This document shows positions 51,279 through 60,813 of a stretch of 64,000 nt of DNA, piece by piece. The translations under genes and the position numbers were made by a program. The notes beneath the pieces are model-generated. The model was not told where the DNA came from. It did not search any database and saw nothing but the letters and a program-made list of their open reading frames with translations. Every line of letters begins with the position of its first letter. Positions within the stretch are counted from its first letter, which is position 1. Origin of the DNA: an uncultured Anaerolineae bacterium (lineage in GTDB: Bacteria; Chloroflexota; Anaerolineae; Promineifilales; Promineifilaceae); assembly GCA_905479495.1 (NCBI GenBank), contig CAJQMR010000012.1, positions 1 through 64,000 on the forward strand, in the 5' to 3' direction.

Positions 51279-52613
51279 TTACTGACCAAGGCCGCCCATC
51301 AAATTACGCAGCCCACGGCCACGCCCCTTTGTTAGCTGCTTCATCATCTTCTTCATTTCCTGGAACTGCTTCAGCAAGGCGTTAACATCCTGCACCGTGG
51401 TGCCAGATCCAGCGGCCACGCGCCGTTTACGGCTGGCTTTGAGCAGCTTGGGATTGCGCCGTTCCTGGGGCGTCATAGAACGAATAATAGCCTCAATACG
51501 CTTCAAATCACCTTCGGCACCGCTTAAATCGACATCCTTGGCCATCTTATTCATACCAGGAATCATTTCTAGCAATTGACCAATTGGCCCCAGCCGTTTA
51601 ATCTGCTGCATTTGGTTCAAAAAATCTTCCAGGTTGAAGTCGCCCTGGAGCATTTTCTTGCCCGCTTTTTCGGCCTCTTCCTGGTCCATCTCTTCCTGTG
51701 CCCGCTCAATGAGCGTCAGCACATCGCCCATGCCCAAAATGCGGCTGGAGAGCCGGTCGGGATGGAACTCTTCGATGGCGCTGAGCTTTTCGCCCGTGCC
51801 CAGGAATTTAATCGGCACGCCGGTCACTTCACGCATAGAAATGGCCGCACCACCACGCGCATCACCATCAATTTTGGTCATAATCAGACCAGTGATGTTG
51901 ACCGCGTCGTTAAAGTCAGTGGCCACGCGCACCGCTTCCTGCCCAGTCATCGCATCGGCGACCAGCAGCGTTTCTACTGGGTTCACTTTCTCTTTGATGG
52001 CCTTAATTTCGCCCATCATCATTTCGTCAATGTTTAACCGGCCAGCGGTATCTAAAATAACCGTCGTGGCTCCGGTAGCCACGGCCTTTTTTACGCCGTT
52101 GGCACAAACGGTAACCGGATTGGCTTCTGGGCCTTCGTCATATACAGGAATGTCCAGCTGCCGGCCCAAGGTTTGCAGCTGCTCAATGGCCGCAGGACGG
52201 TACACATCCGCCCCAACGAGTAACGGCCGTCTGCCCTGTTTACGTAAATGGAGCGCCAGCTTCCCAGCCATCGTGGTCTTACCAGCACCTTGCAGGCCAA
52301 CCAGCATGATCACCGCCGGGGATTGCATCCCCAAATTCAGGCGGCCCGGTTCACCCAGCGTCTCCACCAGCTCTTCCTGGACAATCTTTACTACCTGCTG
52401 GCCCGGCGACAGGCTGCGCATTACTTCCTGGCCGACAGCACGTTCCCGTACCCGGGCCACAAAGCTTTTGACAACCTTGAAGTTTACATCAGCTTCCAAC
52501 AAAGCCAGGCGCACTTCGCGCATTGCTTTGTCTACATCCGCTTCCGTAAGCTTGCCCCGCCGCTGCAAACCATCAAACACAGTTTGCAGGCGATTTCCTA
52601 ATGACTCAAACAC
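51279..52613 (-). CDS. ffh: Signal recognition particle protein Ffh (SRP54)
   Basis: Ffh binds signal sequences on nascent proteins with SRP RNA and targets them to FtsY and the membrane. The 444-residue protein has the N domain, the G domain with GLQGAGKTTMAGKLA, DVYRPAAIEQL, DTAGRLNIDE, TKIDGDARGGAAIS and GTGEK, and a methionine-rich M domain (MLQGDFNLEDFLNQMQQIKRLGPIGQLLEMIPGM and RRKRVAAGSGT-like RKRRVAAGSGTTVQDVNALL). The start is a GTG at 52613 with AAGGAT upstream. It leads the rpsP-khpA unit on the same strand. No SRP RNA gene was seen nearby. Confidence 0.96.
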   Translation of the reverse strand: MFESLGNRLQTVFDGLQRRGKLTEADVDKAMREVRLALLEADVNFKVVKSFVARVRERAVGQEVMRSLSPGQQVVKIVQEELVETLGEPGRLNLGMQSPAVIMLVGLQGAGKTTMAGKLALHLRKQGRRPLLVGADVYRPAAIEQLQTLGRQLDIPVYDEGPEANPVTVCANGVKKAVATGATTVILDTAGRLNIDEMMMGEIKAIKEKVNPVETLLVADAMTGQEAVRVATDFNDAVNITGLIMTKIDGDARGGAAISMREVTGVPIKFLGTGEKLSAIEEFHPDRLSSRILGMGDVLTLIERAQEEMDQEEAEKAGKKMLQGDFNLEDFLNQMQQIKRLGPIGQLLEMIPGMNKMAKDVDLSGAEGDLKRIEAIIRSMTPQERRNPKLLKASRKRRVAAGSGTTVQDVNALLKQFQEMKKMMKQLTKGRGRGLRNLMGGLGQ

Positions 52614-52631
52614 AATTAATCCTTAGACAAA

Positions 52632-52662
52632 AATAAACGGGTCAATAATGGTATTAACCCGT
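52632..52662 (-). promoter_or_regulatory. Hairpin with U-run in the ffh leader (possible attenuator)
   Basis: On the minus strand ACGGGT...ACCCGT forms a stem (with an imperfect TTAATAC/ATTATTG interior) followed by TTATTTTTG, about 20 nt before the ffh start. Its form is that of an intrinsic terminator placed inside a leader. No upstream gene on this strand needs a terminator. Confidence 0.4.
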
Positions 52663-52902
52663 CGTCAGCATCTTTCAATTGGTTAAAGTTGCTTCATGTG
52701 GCTACAAAAAATTCATGATTCTTTGCAGACAGGCAATTCTAGCCCAGGCACGGGGCTGCGTCAAGAAATTTTACAGAGGTCCGAGAATAACAAGATGAAA
52801 GGGTGACAAACTGCTCATAAATTTGGCAATTTCGGTTACAATGCATAACGATAAGGAAAAACCAAATCATCCCCAACAAAATAAAACAAGGAGCAGGGAA
52901 GC

Positions 52903-54759
52903 GTGAAAGAAGTACAAACAAATAAAGATGCAGCCTGGAAACAACGATATCATTTGTCCAGCGTCGCCTGGGTACGCACGGCACGGCAAAAGCCAGCACA
53001 AACCATGCTGGTCAGCGACAAAACAGATGCGTTTCAATTGTATGCCGTAGACCGCACCACCGGAGCCATCACCCAGGTCACTGATGATGAAGGGGGCGTG
53101 CCCTTCTTTAACGTGGCGCTATCGCCAGACGGCCGTTTCTTCCATTACCTCCAAGACACCAAAGGGGATGAAAAAGGCCATGTCGTGCGCCGCAGTTGTG
53201 CCGGTGGCCCGCCTGAGGACATCACACCCAATTTGCCGGATTACAATTTGCGCGGCATCGGCTTTGCCACCAACAACCAGCGCATGGCGCTTACCATCGT
53301 GACAGAAGCTGGCTACCAGCTGCACAGCCTGGACCTGGATGAGCAGAGTCAGGTGCAGGAGCCACGTCTACTCTATCAAGACAAGCTGGAATTTTGGCAG
53401 GCAGAACTATCGGCCGATGGCGCACTGGCGGCAGTACTTTCCACGCGACGCACCGGCTCTCGCCTCTACTGCGTGGTGGTGTTTGACGCCGAGACCGGCG
53501 CGGAAATCGGCGAGCTGTGGGATGGGGCAGAGGCCAGCGTAGAGCTCACCTGCTTTTCGCCTCTACCAGGCGACGAGCGCATTTTAGGGGTTAGTTCAAA
53601 GTCGGGGCAGAAACGGCCGTATCTCTGGCACCCTCGCACCCAGGAACGCATCGACCTGGAGTTGCCAGACATAGACGGTGATATGCTCGCCTGGGACTGG
53701 TCGCCGGACGGAAAAACCTTGCTGCTGTGCCACTCCCATTGGGCACAGCAACAGCTCTACACCTACGATCTGGCCAGCAGCACCCTGACCAAACTGAACC
53801 ACCCCAGCGGCACCTACGATTTGTCCGTCGGCCCCTTCGGCTCCTTCCCCCAATTTTTATCCGATGGCTGCATCGTGTCGCTGTGGCAAAATGGGGCCAA
53901 TCCGATGCAGGTGGTGGAATTAGACGGCCGTACCGGTACCCAAAAACGCATCTTATTTGGCCCAGATGATGTACCCGTTGGTCAGCCCTGGCGCTCCGTC
54001 ACCTTCACCTCAGCCGACGGCACACCATTCCAGGGCTGGGTTGCTACCCCAGAAGGGGATGGCCCCTTCCCCACCATCCTCAACATGCACGGCGGGCCAC
54101 ACTATGCCATCACCGAAACATTTTCACCGCCAGCCCAATCCTGGGTCGATCACGGTTTTGCCTTTTGCACCATCAATTTTCGCGGTTCCACTGGCTTTGG
54201 CGATGCCTTCAAGAGCCAAATCTGGGGCAATTTGGGCCATTACGAATTGATGGACATGGTGGCAGCACGCGATTGGCTGGTGGATCAACAAATTGCCCAG
54301 CCGGACGCCATCTTCCTCAATGGCGGCTCTTACGGTGGTTACTTAACCTTGTGGGGCCTGGCACGACGGCCAGATTTATGGGCCGGTGGCATTGCCCTGG
54401 TGGCGATTGCCGACTGGGTAGCCAACTATGAAGACGCCGCCGACGCTATGAAAGGGGCTTTTGCGGTGTGGCACGCCGGGCATCTGGCCGATGTGCGGCA
54501 AAACTATGTTAAAAGCTCGCCCATTACTTACGTCGAAAACATTCAAGCACCGTTGCTTATTGTCCAGGGCTTCAACGACACGCGCACCACGCCACGCCAG
54601 ATGGAGCAGTTTGTGGCCAAAATGAAGGCGTTGGGCAAATCAGTAGAAATTCACTGGTTTGATGCCGGGCACGGCAAGCTGGACAAATCTTCGGCAACGG
54701 ATGACCAAACCAGAGCGATTCAATTCGCCCTGGACATTCTGCAAAGCCGTACAAAATAA
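52903..54759 (+). CDS. S9-family prolyl-oligopeptidase-like serine peptidase
   Basis: A 618-residue two-domain peptidase without a signal peptide. Residues 30-350 form a beta-propeller (TDAFQLYAVDRTTGAITQVTDDEGG, ALSPDGRFFHYLQD, WDWSPDGKTLLLCHSH). The alpha/beta-hydrolase domain has GTPFQGWVATPEGDGPFPTILNMHGGPHYAI, the nucleophile in NGGSYGGYLTLWGLARRPDLWAGG, the aspartate in VQGFNDTRTTP and the histidine in DAGHGK, so the triad is complete. The start is a GTG at 52903 with AGGAG upstream. Such enzymes cleave short peptides, often acyl- or prolyl-peptides; the specificity is unknown. Confidence 0.93.
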   Translation: MKEVQTNKDAAWKQRYHLSSVAWVRTARQKPAQTMLVSDKTDAFQLYAVDRTTGAITQVTDDEGGVPFFNVALSPDGRFFHYLQDTKGDEKGHVVRRSCAGGPPEDITPNLPDYNLRGIGFATNNQRMALTIVTEAGYQLHSLDLDEQSQVQEPRLLYQDKLEFWQAELSADGALAAVLSTRRTGSRLYCVVVFDAETGAEIGELWDGAEASVELTCFSPLPGDERILGVSSKSGQKRPYLWHPRTQERIDLELPDIDGDMLAWDWSPDGKTLLLCHSHWAQQQLYTYDLASSTLTKLNHPSGTYDLSVGPFGSFPQFLSDGCIVSLWQNGANPMQVVELDGRTGTQKRILFGPDDVPVGQPWRSVTFTSADGTPFQGWVATPEGDGPFPTILNMHGGPHYAITETFSPPAQSWVDHGFAFCTINFRGSTGFGDAFKSQIWGNLGHYELMDMVAARDWLVDQQIAQPDAIFLNGGSYGGYLTLWGLARRPDLWAGGIALVAIADWVANYEDAADAMKGAFAVWHAGHLADVRQNYVKSSPITYVENIQAPLLIVQGFNDTRTTPRQMEQFVAKMKALGKSVEIHWFDAGHGKLDKSSATDDQTRAIQFALDILQSRTK

Positions 54760-54788
54760 TCACAGCGATTACAATCGTTTCATGTCTC

Positions 54789-54983
54789 CTATGCTAAAAT
54801 TTCTTTGACGCGACCAACAGCCCCGCCTTCCAGACGCACCTTAATGCCGTGGGGATGCGTGGCTGATTTGGTCAAGATGGCCTGTACCACGCCCTCGGTT
54901 AATTTGCCGGTGCGCTGATCTTGCTTCAAGACAATTGCCACCCGCTGGCCAATTTTGATGTTGGCTCGTTTTGTTCCGTTCAT
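54789..54983 (-). CDS. YwbE-family small protein
   Basis: A 64-residue protein, full length for the family: NIKIGQRVAIVLKQDQRTGKLTEGVVQAILTKSATHPHGIKVRLEGGAVGRVKEIL. YwbE homologues are widespread and uncharacterised; the fold looks like a small beta-barrel similar to nucleic-acid-binding domains. AGGAG precedes the ATG at good spacing. It is convergent with the S9 peptidase gene, with 29 bp between stops. Confidence 0.92.
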   Translation of the reverse strand: MNGTKRANIKIGQRVAIVLKQDQRTGKLTEGVVQAILTKSATHPHGIKVRLEGGAVGRVKEILA

Positions 54984-55230
54984 ACGTTTTTATCTCCTGC
55001 AAAGTCTGGAACGATTTGCTTAATCTCTAAATTTAAACCAGGTAATCACCGTAGGGCGATTTGGTAAATCGTTCTACAGCGTAGGGTAAACAAAAAGCAG
55101 CCATGTGAAAAGCGTAAAGTACTTCTTTTGCTCCTGGACTATCATGTAAATAGCTGTTTTGCTGATTTTTCACCCTGTAAACTTCATCGCTCCCTCTTCC
55201 AACCAACCATAGTCAAGAAACACATTCACG

Positions 55231-56481
55231 ATGATTTTTAATCCTGACAAGCAGCACCGTTTATACCTGATTCCGCTGGCAGCGCTGGCACTGCTGGTTC
55301 TGAGCGCCTGTCTACCCACAGACCCGGAACCAGCGCTGTCTGAGCAGGTGGCGGGAGAAGCACCGCGAGAAGTAGTCACAGTGGCCCGACCCACCAGCTC
55401 ACCGACAGCAAGGGCAACGGTAACAGCTACGCCAACACCAACACCCTGGCAATCAGGCACGGCCGTTCCCCACACCGAGCTCACCACCACCCCCTGGCCA
55501 CCGGACCCGCCCTACACGCCCACACCCGCGCCGCCCTTTCCCAACATGGTCTACAGCAGTGAGGGTAAATTGTGGCAAATAGGCTCAGATTGGCAGCCCC
55601 AGCTTGTGTCTGAGGACCCCACGGCCGTTTTGGAACCAAACGGCCGTCGCCTGCTTACCGTCAGCGAGGGGGATGTCTGGCTAACCGACCTGAACAGTGG
55701 GGTGACGATCAACCTCAGCAACACGCCCGGCCAGACGGAATGCTGCCCGCAATGGTGGCCTGGCCAGCCTGATACGATCTTCCTGGGATGGGAGCCTGGG
55801 CCAGACGGCCGTTTCCTGGCCCAACTCGATTTACCAACCAACACCATTCAAGTGCTGGGGCCAGCCCAAGGCCAAAAAAGCGTCACCCCGCTGGCAGCAG
55901 CCCCCAACGGCATCAGTTTTGCTTTTGAATTAGAAACAGAGGAGGCATGGCTACACATGACAAGCGAAACAGTACAGTTCGATCCCTATGCATACGGCTT
56001 GCCCGAAACGCTGGAACTTCGCGCCATTGGCGCGCCTGCCTGGTCCCCAGACAGCCAAAAGCTGGCCTGGGTGATGGTTCTCGCCGACACAATTACCCCA
56101 GATGAACCGCCAGCCGTGGTGCTAGGGGTGTTCAATCTGGCGCAGCGGCAGGCCCGACTGCTGCATCCCTACAGCGACTTTTTAGGACAGGATGGCTGGT
56201 TTTCGCCGCCCGTTTGGAGTCCAGACGGGCGCTGGCTGGCGTATGAAGTGCTCTCCATGGACCCGGTAACCCATGGCCTTTGGGTATTGGCCGCAAACAA
56301 TGAAGCGGAGCAGTATGTGGGTGGTCAAAATCCGATCTGGAGTCCGGACGGCCGTTACCTCACCTACCAAAACGCGCAAGGCACCCAAATGACCTACCCA
56401 CCCGACTTCACCTACCAGATCGGCATCACCCTGCCGCCCGATGCCACCCTACACGATTGGCAAGAAGGTAGTTCACCCTAG
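55231..56481 (+). CDS. PD40-like beta-propeller lipoprotein, third copy
   Basis: A 416-residue predicted lipoprotein (LIPLAALALLVLSAC, Cys about 27) with a Thr/Pro linker (about 45-105). The beta-propeller phrases are PAWSPDSQKLAWVMVL, PVWSPDGRWLAYEV and NPIWSPDGRYLTYQNAQG. It is related in plan to the tandem lipoproteins at 26-29 kb but is not a close copy. The ATG at 55231 lacks a strong ribosome binding site. Role probably surface binding or sensing; no ligand is known. Confidence 0.8.
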   Translation: MIFNPDKQHRLYLIPLAALALLVLSACLPTDPEPALSEQVAGEAPREVVTVARPTSSPTARATVTATPTPTPWQSGTAVPHTELTTTPWPPDPPYTPTPAPPFPNMVYSSEGKLWQIGSDWQPQLVSEDPTAVLEPNGRRLLTVSEGDVWLTDLNSGVTINLSNTPGQTECCPQWWPGQPDTIFLGWEPGPDGRFLAQLDLPTNTIQVLGPAQGQKSVTPLAAAPNGISFAFELETEEAWLHMTSETVQFDPYAYGLPETLELRAIGAPAWSPDSQKLAWVMVLADTITPDEPPAVVLGVFNLAQRQARLLHPYSDFLGQDGWFSPPVWSPDGRWLAYEVLSMDPVTHGLWVLAANNEAEQYVGGQNPIWSPDGRYLTYQNAQGTQMTYPPDFTYQIGITLPPDATLHDWQEGSSP

Positions 56482-56544
56482 AAATTTTTGAACAAGCCAC
56501 AGAGGAAAAAGAGAAGATGTAGAATTAAGGAAAAAGGAAAAACC

Positions 56545-57870
56545 TCAGTCTACAATTGGGAATGAAACACAAAACATATTGCCAGACCCTTCGACCGGTT
56601 CATACCAAATCTTGCCCTCCATCTGTTCGATCACCATTTTAACAAGGTGTAGGCTCAGGCTGCTGCCGCCTCGCGCCGGGTCCTGAACCCGTACAGACGA
56701 CCACTGTCCTTGCGGTTCAAAAACGGCATCCACTAACTCGGCAGGAATCGGCTCACCGTCGTCCTGCACCCGAATCACCAATTCTGCTTCATCCAGATCG
56801 GCCGAGAATTGGATACGGCCGATTTCCCCTGAACGAGAAACCGCGTGCCGCACCAGCGCGCCAACCGATTGCCCCAACAGAACCAGATTACAGCGGATGT
56901 GCTGCTTGCTGCTGGCCAACTCGCCTGCCAGATTTAAATCCAACTCAATCCCAGCCTGTTCCGCAACGGGGGTCATAGAAGGTAACAAATATTGTAAGAG
57001 CGATTGAATGGTTACCTCTTCTTCGCGGGCACCAATGAGGCTATACAAAACGATGAGGCTTTCAGAAAGGTCATCAGAAGCTTGCACCAGTTTTTCCACG
57101 TAGCCGGCTTGCTTTTCATCGGGAACGGCCGTTAACGCCAATAGTTGAGCATAACCACTCAAAGCAGCCAGCGAAACGCGCGTACCGTGCGCCCCAAAGC
57201 GATCGCCAGCCACCAACCGACGCAGCAGATCATCTTTTTCTTTCAGTCGGAAAATTTCAGCGGCCTTTTGCCAGGAGATGCGGGGCAACACCTTATTGTG
57301 CACAGTAAGTGGCGGCCACTCCAGGGCCACCATGCGCCAAACTTTCTGGCTGCGCTCTGGCAGTGAGGTAAAAAGGCTAAGTTCCACAGTGACATCAGGA
57401 GAAGGGTTGTTAAGCTGTTGCAGGATATTCGCGGCGGCTTCGGGCAGGTTGAGCAACAGATGTAGGCTGCCCTGGGCAGTGGCCATCAAGCTTAATTGTT
57501 CACGATCAAGGTTGTGCTTTTGCGCCAGATGTTCCAGAAATACTTCAATCTCTTCGGTGACCTCTGGGCTGGCATGGACAATAATCTGAATTTTGGTATG
57601 GGGGGCGCAGGCAGGTACTTTCTCTAGCAAACGCGCCAGATTATTGAGCGGGCGGCGACGGATAACTTCGGCCAGGAGGCAGCCAAGCCGGTTGCGGCGT
57701 TCAAAATAAGCCACCAGTTCCAAAGAGAGCTTTTGCTTGTTTTGGTAGCTAAAAAGCTCGTAATCCACACCCAGGTCAAAGGCAAGCAGCTCCAGCTCAT
57801 CCTGGCCAAAATGGTTGACCAAAAACTCACGCAATTGGACTCTTTCTACAGGCAGCAAGTCTGTTTCCAT
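56545..57870 (-). CDS. Effector-associated-domain protein with degenerate histidine-kinase core
   Basis: The 441-residue protein begins with a small helical domain (VQLREFLVNHFGQDELELLAFDLGVDYELFSYQNKQKLSLELVAYFERRNRLGCLL, about 11-66). It matches the 'FDLGVDYE...ELVAYxERRxRL' pattern of effector-associated (EAD) domains found in bacterial NLR/TIR/caspase-type systems. Residues about 92-165 form a second small domain. A HisKA-like region (GAHGTRVSLAALSGYAQLL, His about 228) is followed by a HATPase-like fold (VQDDGEPIP; GGSSLSLHLVKMVIEQMEGKIW). The N-box is lost and glycines of the G2 box are serines, so catalysis is doubtful. No membrane segment. It is transcribed alone. Confidence 0.75.
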   Translation of the reverse strand: METDLLPVERVQLREFLVNHFGQDELELLAFDLGVDYELFSYQNKQKLSLELVAYFERRNRLGCLLAEVIRRRPLNNLARLLEKVPACAPHTKIQIIVHASPEVTEEIEVFLEHLAQKHNLDREQLSLMATAQGSLHLLLNLPEAAANILQQLNNPSPDVTVELSLFTSLPERSQKVWRMVALEWPPLTVHNKVLPRISWQKAAEIFRLKEKDDLLRRLVAGDRFGAHGTRVSLAALSGYAQLLALTAVPDEKQAGYVEKLVQASDDLSESLIVLYSLIGAREEEVTIQSLLQYLLPSMTPVAEQAGIELDLNLAGELASSKQHIRCNLVLLGQSVGALVRHAVSRSGEIGRIQFSADLDEAELVIRVQDDGEPIPAELVDAVFEPQGQWSSVRVQDPARGGSSLSLHLVKMVIEQMEGKIWYEPVEGSGNMFCVSFPIVD

Positions 57871-58077
57871 AGTTGAGGGAATTCAAGTACCGCTTATTGA
57901 TGTCATGATTATACATTATTTGGCTTGAAATTTGTTTGGACGCAACATTATTCACGATTCATCCTTAAAACGGCCGTTCCCACCAAAACAGGCAGACCCT
58001 CAAGGCTCAGCAAATCCTTGGGGCCTGGATCATGTTCTTATGGCAGTTCAGTCGGGGAACAAGAAAATCATGAAGTG

Positions 58078-60639
58078 CTATTCCGGGTAACTTAATAGGC
58101 TAATTTCCTCACGCTGCCAGGTTTGGCTGGCATCTAAAAAACGATGATACAGCTGTCCCTCATCTCCCCGGTAAATAACTTCTGGCATGCCATTGGCAGC
58201 TAGAAAGGCAACTGGACTACTTTTGGCAGTGATGTCAAAATCACCATAAGAAACGAATTCTGTAACCCAGTTTCCATCGCCATCAAACCGGAGTCGGTAC
58301 AAATGACCATCGGTTTTGCGATAAAAGACCGAGTATGCTTTTCCATCTGTCTCTACTACCCCAGAGAGAGAACCTACCACGACATGTTCTATTCCCAAAA
58401 AACGGTACTTCCATGCTCCCGCCGACCACCACAGTTCATGAATACGACCGTCCGTTCCACGATAAAAAACGTGCTGTTGGCCAGCTTCATTTCGTGCTAA
58501 ACCAAATGGATCACCCAGAGCAGGAACCCCGCCAGCTTCAGCCCCAATAGCTTTACGGTTCCAGCCAGACGGCCGTTTGAACCACAGCTCGTGAATCTGA
58601 CCATCCTCCCCACGGTAGATAACATGCTGAGACTTGTCTCCGACCCAAACGTAAGCCTGGGGCGTGCCTGTGGCCAGGGCAGCATTGGTTTCCTTGGTCA
58701 AATCTTTGAACTGCCAGCCGAGCAGTCCCTTCCATAACTCATAAATGTGATTGTCTGTTCCCCGATAAACGACATGCTGCGTAACGTCTTCAACCCAAAC
58801 GTAGGCGATGGGGTCAGAAGCTGCAACTGGTGCGCCCGCAACCTGGCTAAGATTGTTGTACTGCCAGCCAAGATCGGCACGATACCATAGCTCGTGAATT
58901 TGGCCGTCTTCACTCCGGTAAACTACATGTTGGGTTTGGTTAGCCGCCCAGACGTAAGCCGAGGGCGCGCCAATGGCCAGGGGAGCCTCAGTGAGCTGCC
59001 CAATGTGGTTCTGCCGCCAAGTGCCATCATAACCGCGCCATAATTCGTGGATTTGGCCGTATAGCCCCCGGTAAAACACATGATCCGTGCCATTGGCAGG
59101 CCAGGCATATGCCGCAGGCGTTGCCGCTGCCGGGATAGCAAATTTAGCTTCATCAAATGTGAGGAAGGGCATAAAGACCTGGTAGGCATCCGCGCTGACC
59201 TCGTTAGAAAAGACGGTAGGATTGCTTGTCTGGTCCAACGGCATTACGCGGAAATAATGTAAATCATCCGCCGTTGGTAGTGTTACAGACGTTTCAAACC
59301 CTTGCCGAGACACGGTAGTCAACAACGAGGTCGGATTGGGTGTGGTCCCCCCGTAAATCTCGTAACTGGTCACCTCTGTGGCCCCATTCCAGCTCATTGT
59401 TAGGTGAATCTCCCCGCTAGTAGAGTCTGCCAGCAAAACAGGCGATGTTATGGGGGCACCTACCCACGGAGCACGGTAGGCGCGATAAGAAACAAGGGGG
59501 GCATCAAAAGCGAGCTCAAACGCTTTGCTGCCGTCGGGTCGGAATTCGGTCAGGGCAGGGTAACCGCTACCCCAACCAACCAGGGTATTCCCGTTGGGCA
59601 AACGGCGGGCGGCGCCCATCGCCAGGCTAAACGTCTCTGGCGTGTTGGTAAAGATGTTAACGGCCATTGCCGTCATGTTCACTTCATCCAGCGCATACTC
59701 CACGGCGCGTGAGGTAGCGCGGATGGCCGGTTCGCCGTTGTCAAACAGTATGAGATTGCCGTTTCCCAAACGGCGCACGTCGTGCTGACGAAAAAATTTG
59801 TCGGCCTCGTTGACAAAGGTGAATTGATTGTTTTTGCCGCCCAACCGCCAGATTATTTCCCCCGTTTGGCGGTTAATTTTGGTCACTTCATCCATGTGGC
59901 GGCTGGAAACAAGCCAGTTGCCATCAGTATCAACATCAAGAGCGTTACCGTGAGCATAATCTACCACTGGCCCAGTAATATCCATCGTAGAATCGGTGAT
60001 TTCAAAATGATCCCAACTGTGCCATTCAAAAATGACATTATCATTTTCATCCAGTTCCTGAAGCACTAACCCAATGACAGTGGCATTTGGATCGCCGCCC
60101 GGTACAATCTGGCTCATATCCATCGGCTGCGAATCATAAATCATCAGAATGGCGTGCCCGTCTTCTGTGAGGATCAATTCGTGCACATCAGTTTCATACC
60201 CGTTGCCAGCCGCGATGGTATCTACTTGTGTATAGGTTTCATCCAAAATAACATAATAGCCTAACTCCTGGTCAAAGTAGGATAAACGGCCGCCCGGCTG
60301 CGGTTTGAAGTCGATGGCTCTAGTGCTTAATTTGTGGGCAAACACCGGCTCGCCATTATTATCCAGAATCATCAAATATGGTACAGTATTGGGCGTGTCC
60401 AGCCAGTTAAAATTGGTGACAAAAATGTAGCCTTCGTCCGTCCCGCTAGCCTCGGTTAACACATCAATTTGGGGGAAGTCAGCCGGGAGAGTTTGGTACG
60501 GCCGTTCCCATTCGTCAACAGCACTCGATTCCGTTGCAAAGGGATCCACATCGGCCGCCATAATCAGTGGCTTCTCTGGCCAGCTCGTTGTTAAAAAGAA
60601 TGTGATAAAAAAAAGGTAAATTAGCTTTTTCATTGACAA
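58078..60639 (-). CDS. Secreted arylsulfotransferase-like protein fused to a seven-repeat lectin-like propeller
   Basis: A signal peptide (MKKLIYLFFITFFLTT) precedes an ASST-type domain (about 50-390) with DVHELILTEDGHAILM, DYAHGNALDVDTDGNWLVSSR, INRQTGEIIWRLGGKNN, FRQHDVRRLGNGNLILFDNG and GAARRLPNGNTLVGWGSG. A fibronectin-III-like domain (about 405-485) follows. Residues about 510-853 hold seven repeats of the type QHVVYRGEDGQIHELWxxxxxGWQ, consistent with a seven-bladed PLL-type lectin propeller. Family ASSTs transfer sulfate between phenols in the periplasm; their catalytic His is probably in FRQHD or the earlier HE. Substrate unknown; carbohydrate anchoring is inferred. Confidence 0.82.
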   Translation of the reverse strand: MSMKKLIYLFFITFFLTTSWPEKPLIMAADVDPFATESSAVDEWERPYQTLPADFPQIDVLTEASGTDEGYIFVTNFNWLDTPNTVPYLMILDNNGEPVFAHKLSTRAIDFKPQPGGRLSYFDQELGYYVILDETYTQVDTIAAGNGYETDVHELILTEDGHAILMIYDSQPMDMSQIVPGGDPNATVIGLVLQELDENDNVIFEWHSWDHFEITDSTMDITGPVVDYAHGNALDVDTDGNWLVSSRHMDEVTKINRQTGEIIWRLGGKNNQFTFVNEADKFFRQHDVRRLGNGNLILFDNGEPAIRATSRAVEYALDEVNMTAMAVNIFTNTPETFSLAMGAARRLPNGNTLVGWGSGYPALTEFRPDGSKAFELAFDAPLVSYRAYRAPWVGAPITSPVLLADSTSGEIHLTMSWNGATEVTSYEIYGGTTPNPTSLLTTVSRQGFETSVTLPTADDLHYFRVMPLDQTSNPTVFSNEVSADAYQVFMPFLTFDEAKFAIPAAATPAAYAWPANGTDHVFYRGLYGQIHELWRGYDGTWRQNHIGQLTEAPLAIGAPSAYVWAANQTQHVVYRSEDGQIHELWYRADLGWQYNNLSQVAGAPVAASDPIAYVWVEDVTQHVVYRGTDNHIYELWKGLLGWQFKDLTKETNAALATGTPQAYVWVGDKSQHVIYRGEDGQIHELWFKRPSGWNRKAIGAEAGGVPALGDPFGLARNEAGQQHVFYRGTDGRIHELWWSAGAWKYRFLGIEHVVVGSLSGVVETDGKAYSVFYRKTDGHLYRLRFDGDGNWVTEFVSYGDFDITAKSSPVAFLAANGMPEVIYRGDEGQLYHRFLDASQTWQREEISLLSYPE

Positions 60640-60813
60640 TGACTCCAGTTGAACTCGCTTTTATGCTAAAGGGGGAGTCAGGATTAGGATAAAATTGGGA
60701 ACTAACTGGAAATTTGAGTGTGTAGGGGAAAAAGCGGTTTTTATTCCCATTTTGGCAAAGGCATGGTACAAACCTGATAGAATGAGCCGTTAGGTTATCG
60801 CTATTCAGTTGTT

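Noticed and set aside
60752..60783. Promoter before the HTH / NERD-FHA pair (TTGGCA ... TAGAAT)
   Set aside because: The spacing is 20 bp, too long for a standard promoter, and no better pair is seen. Left unannotated.
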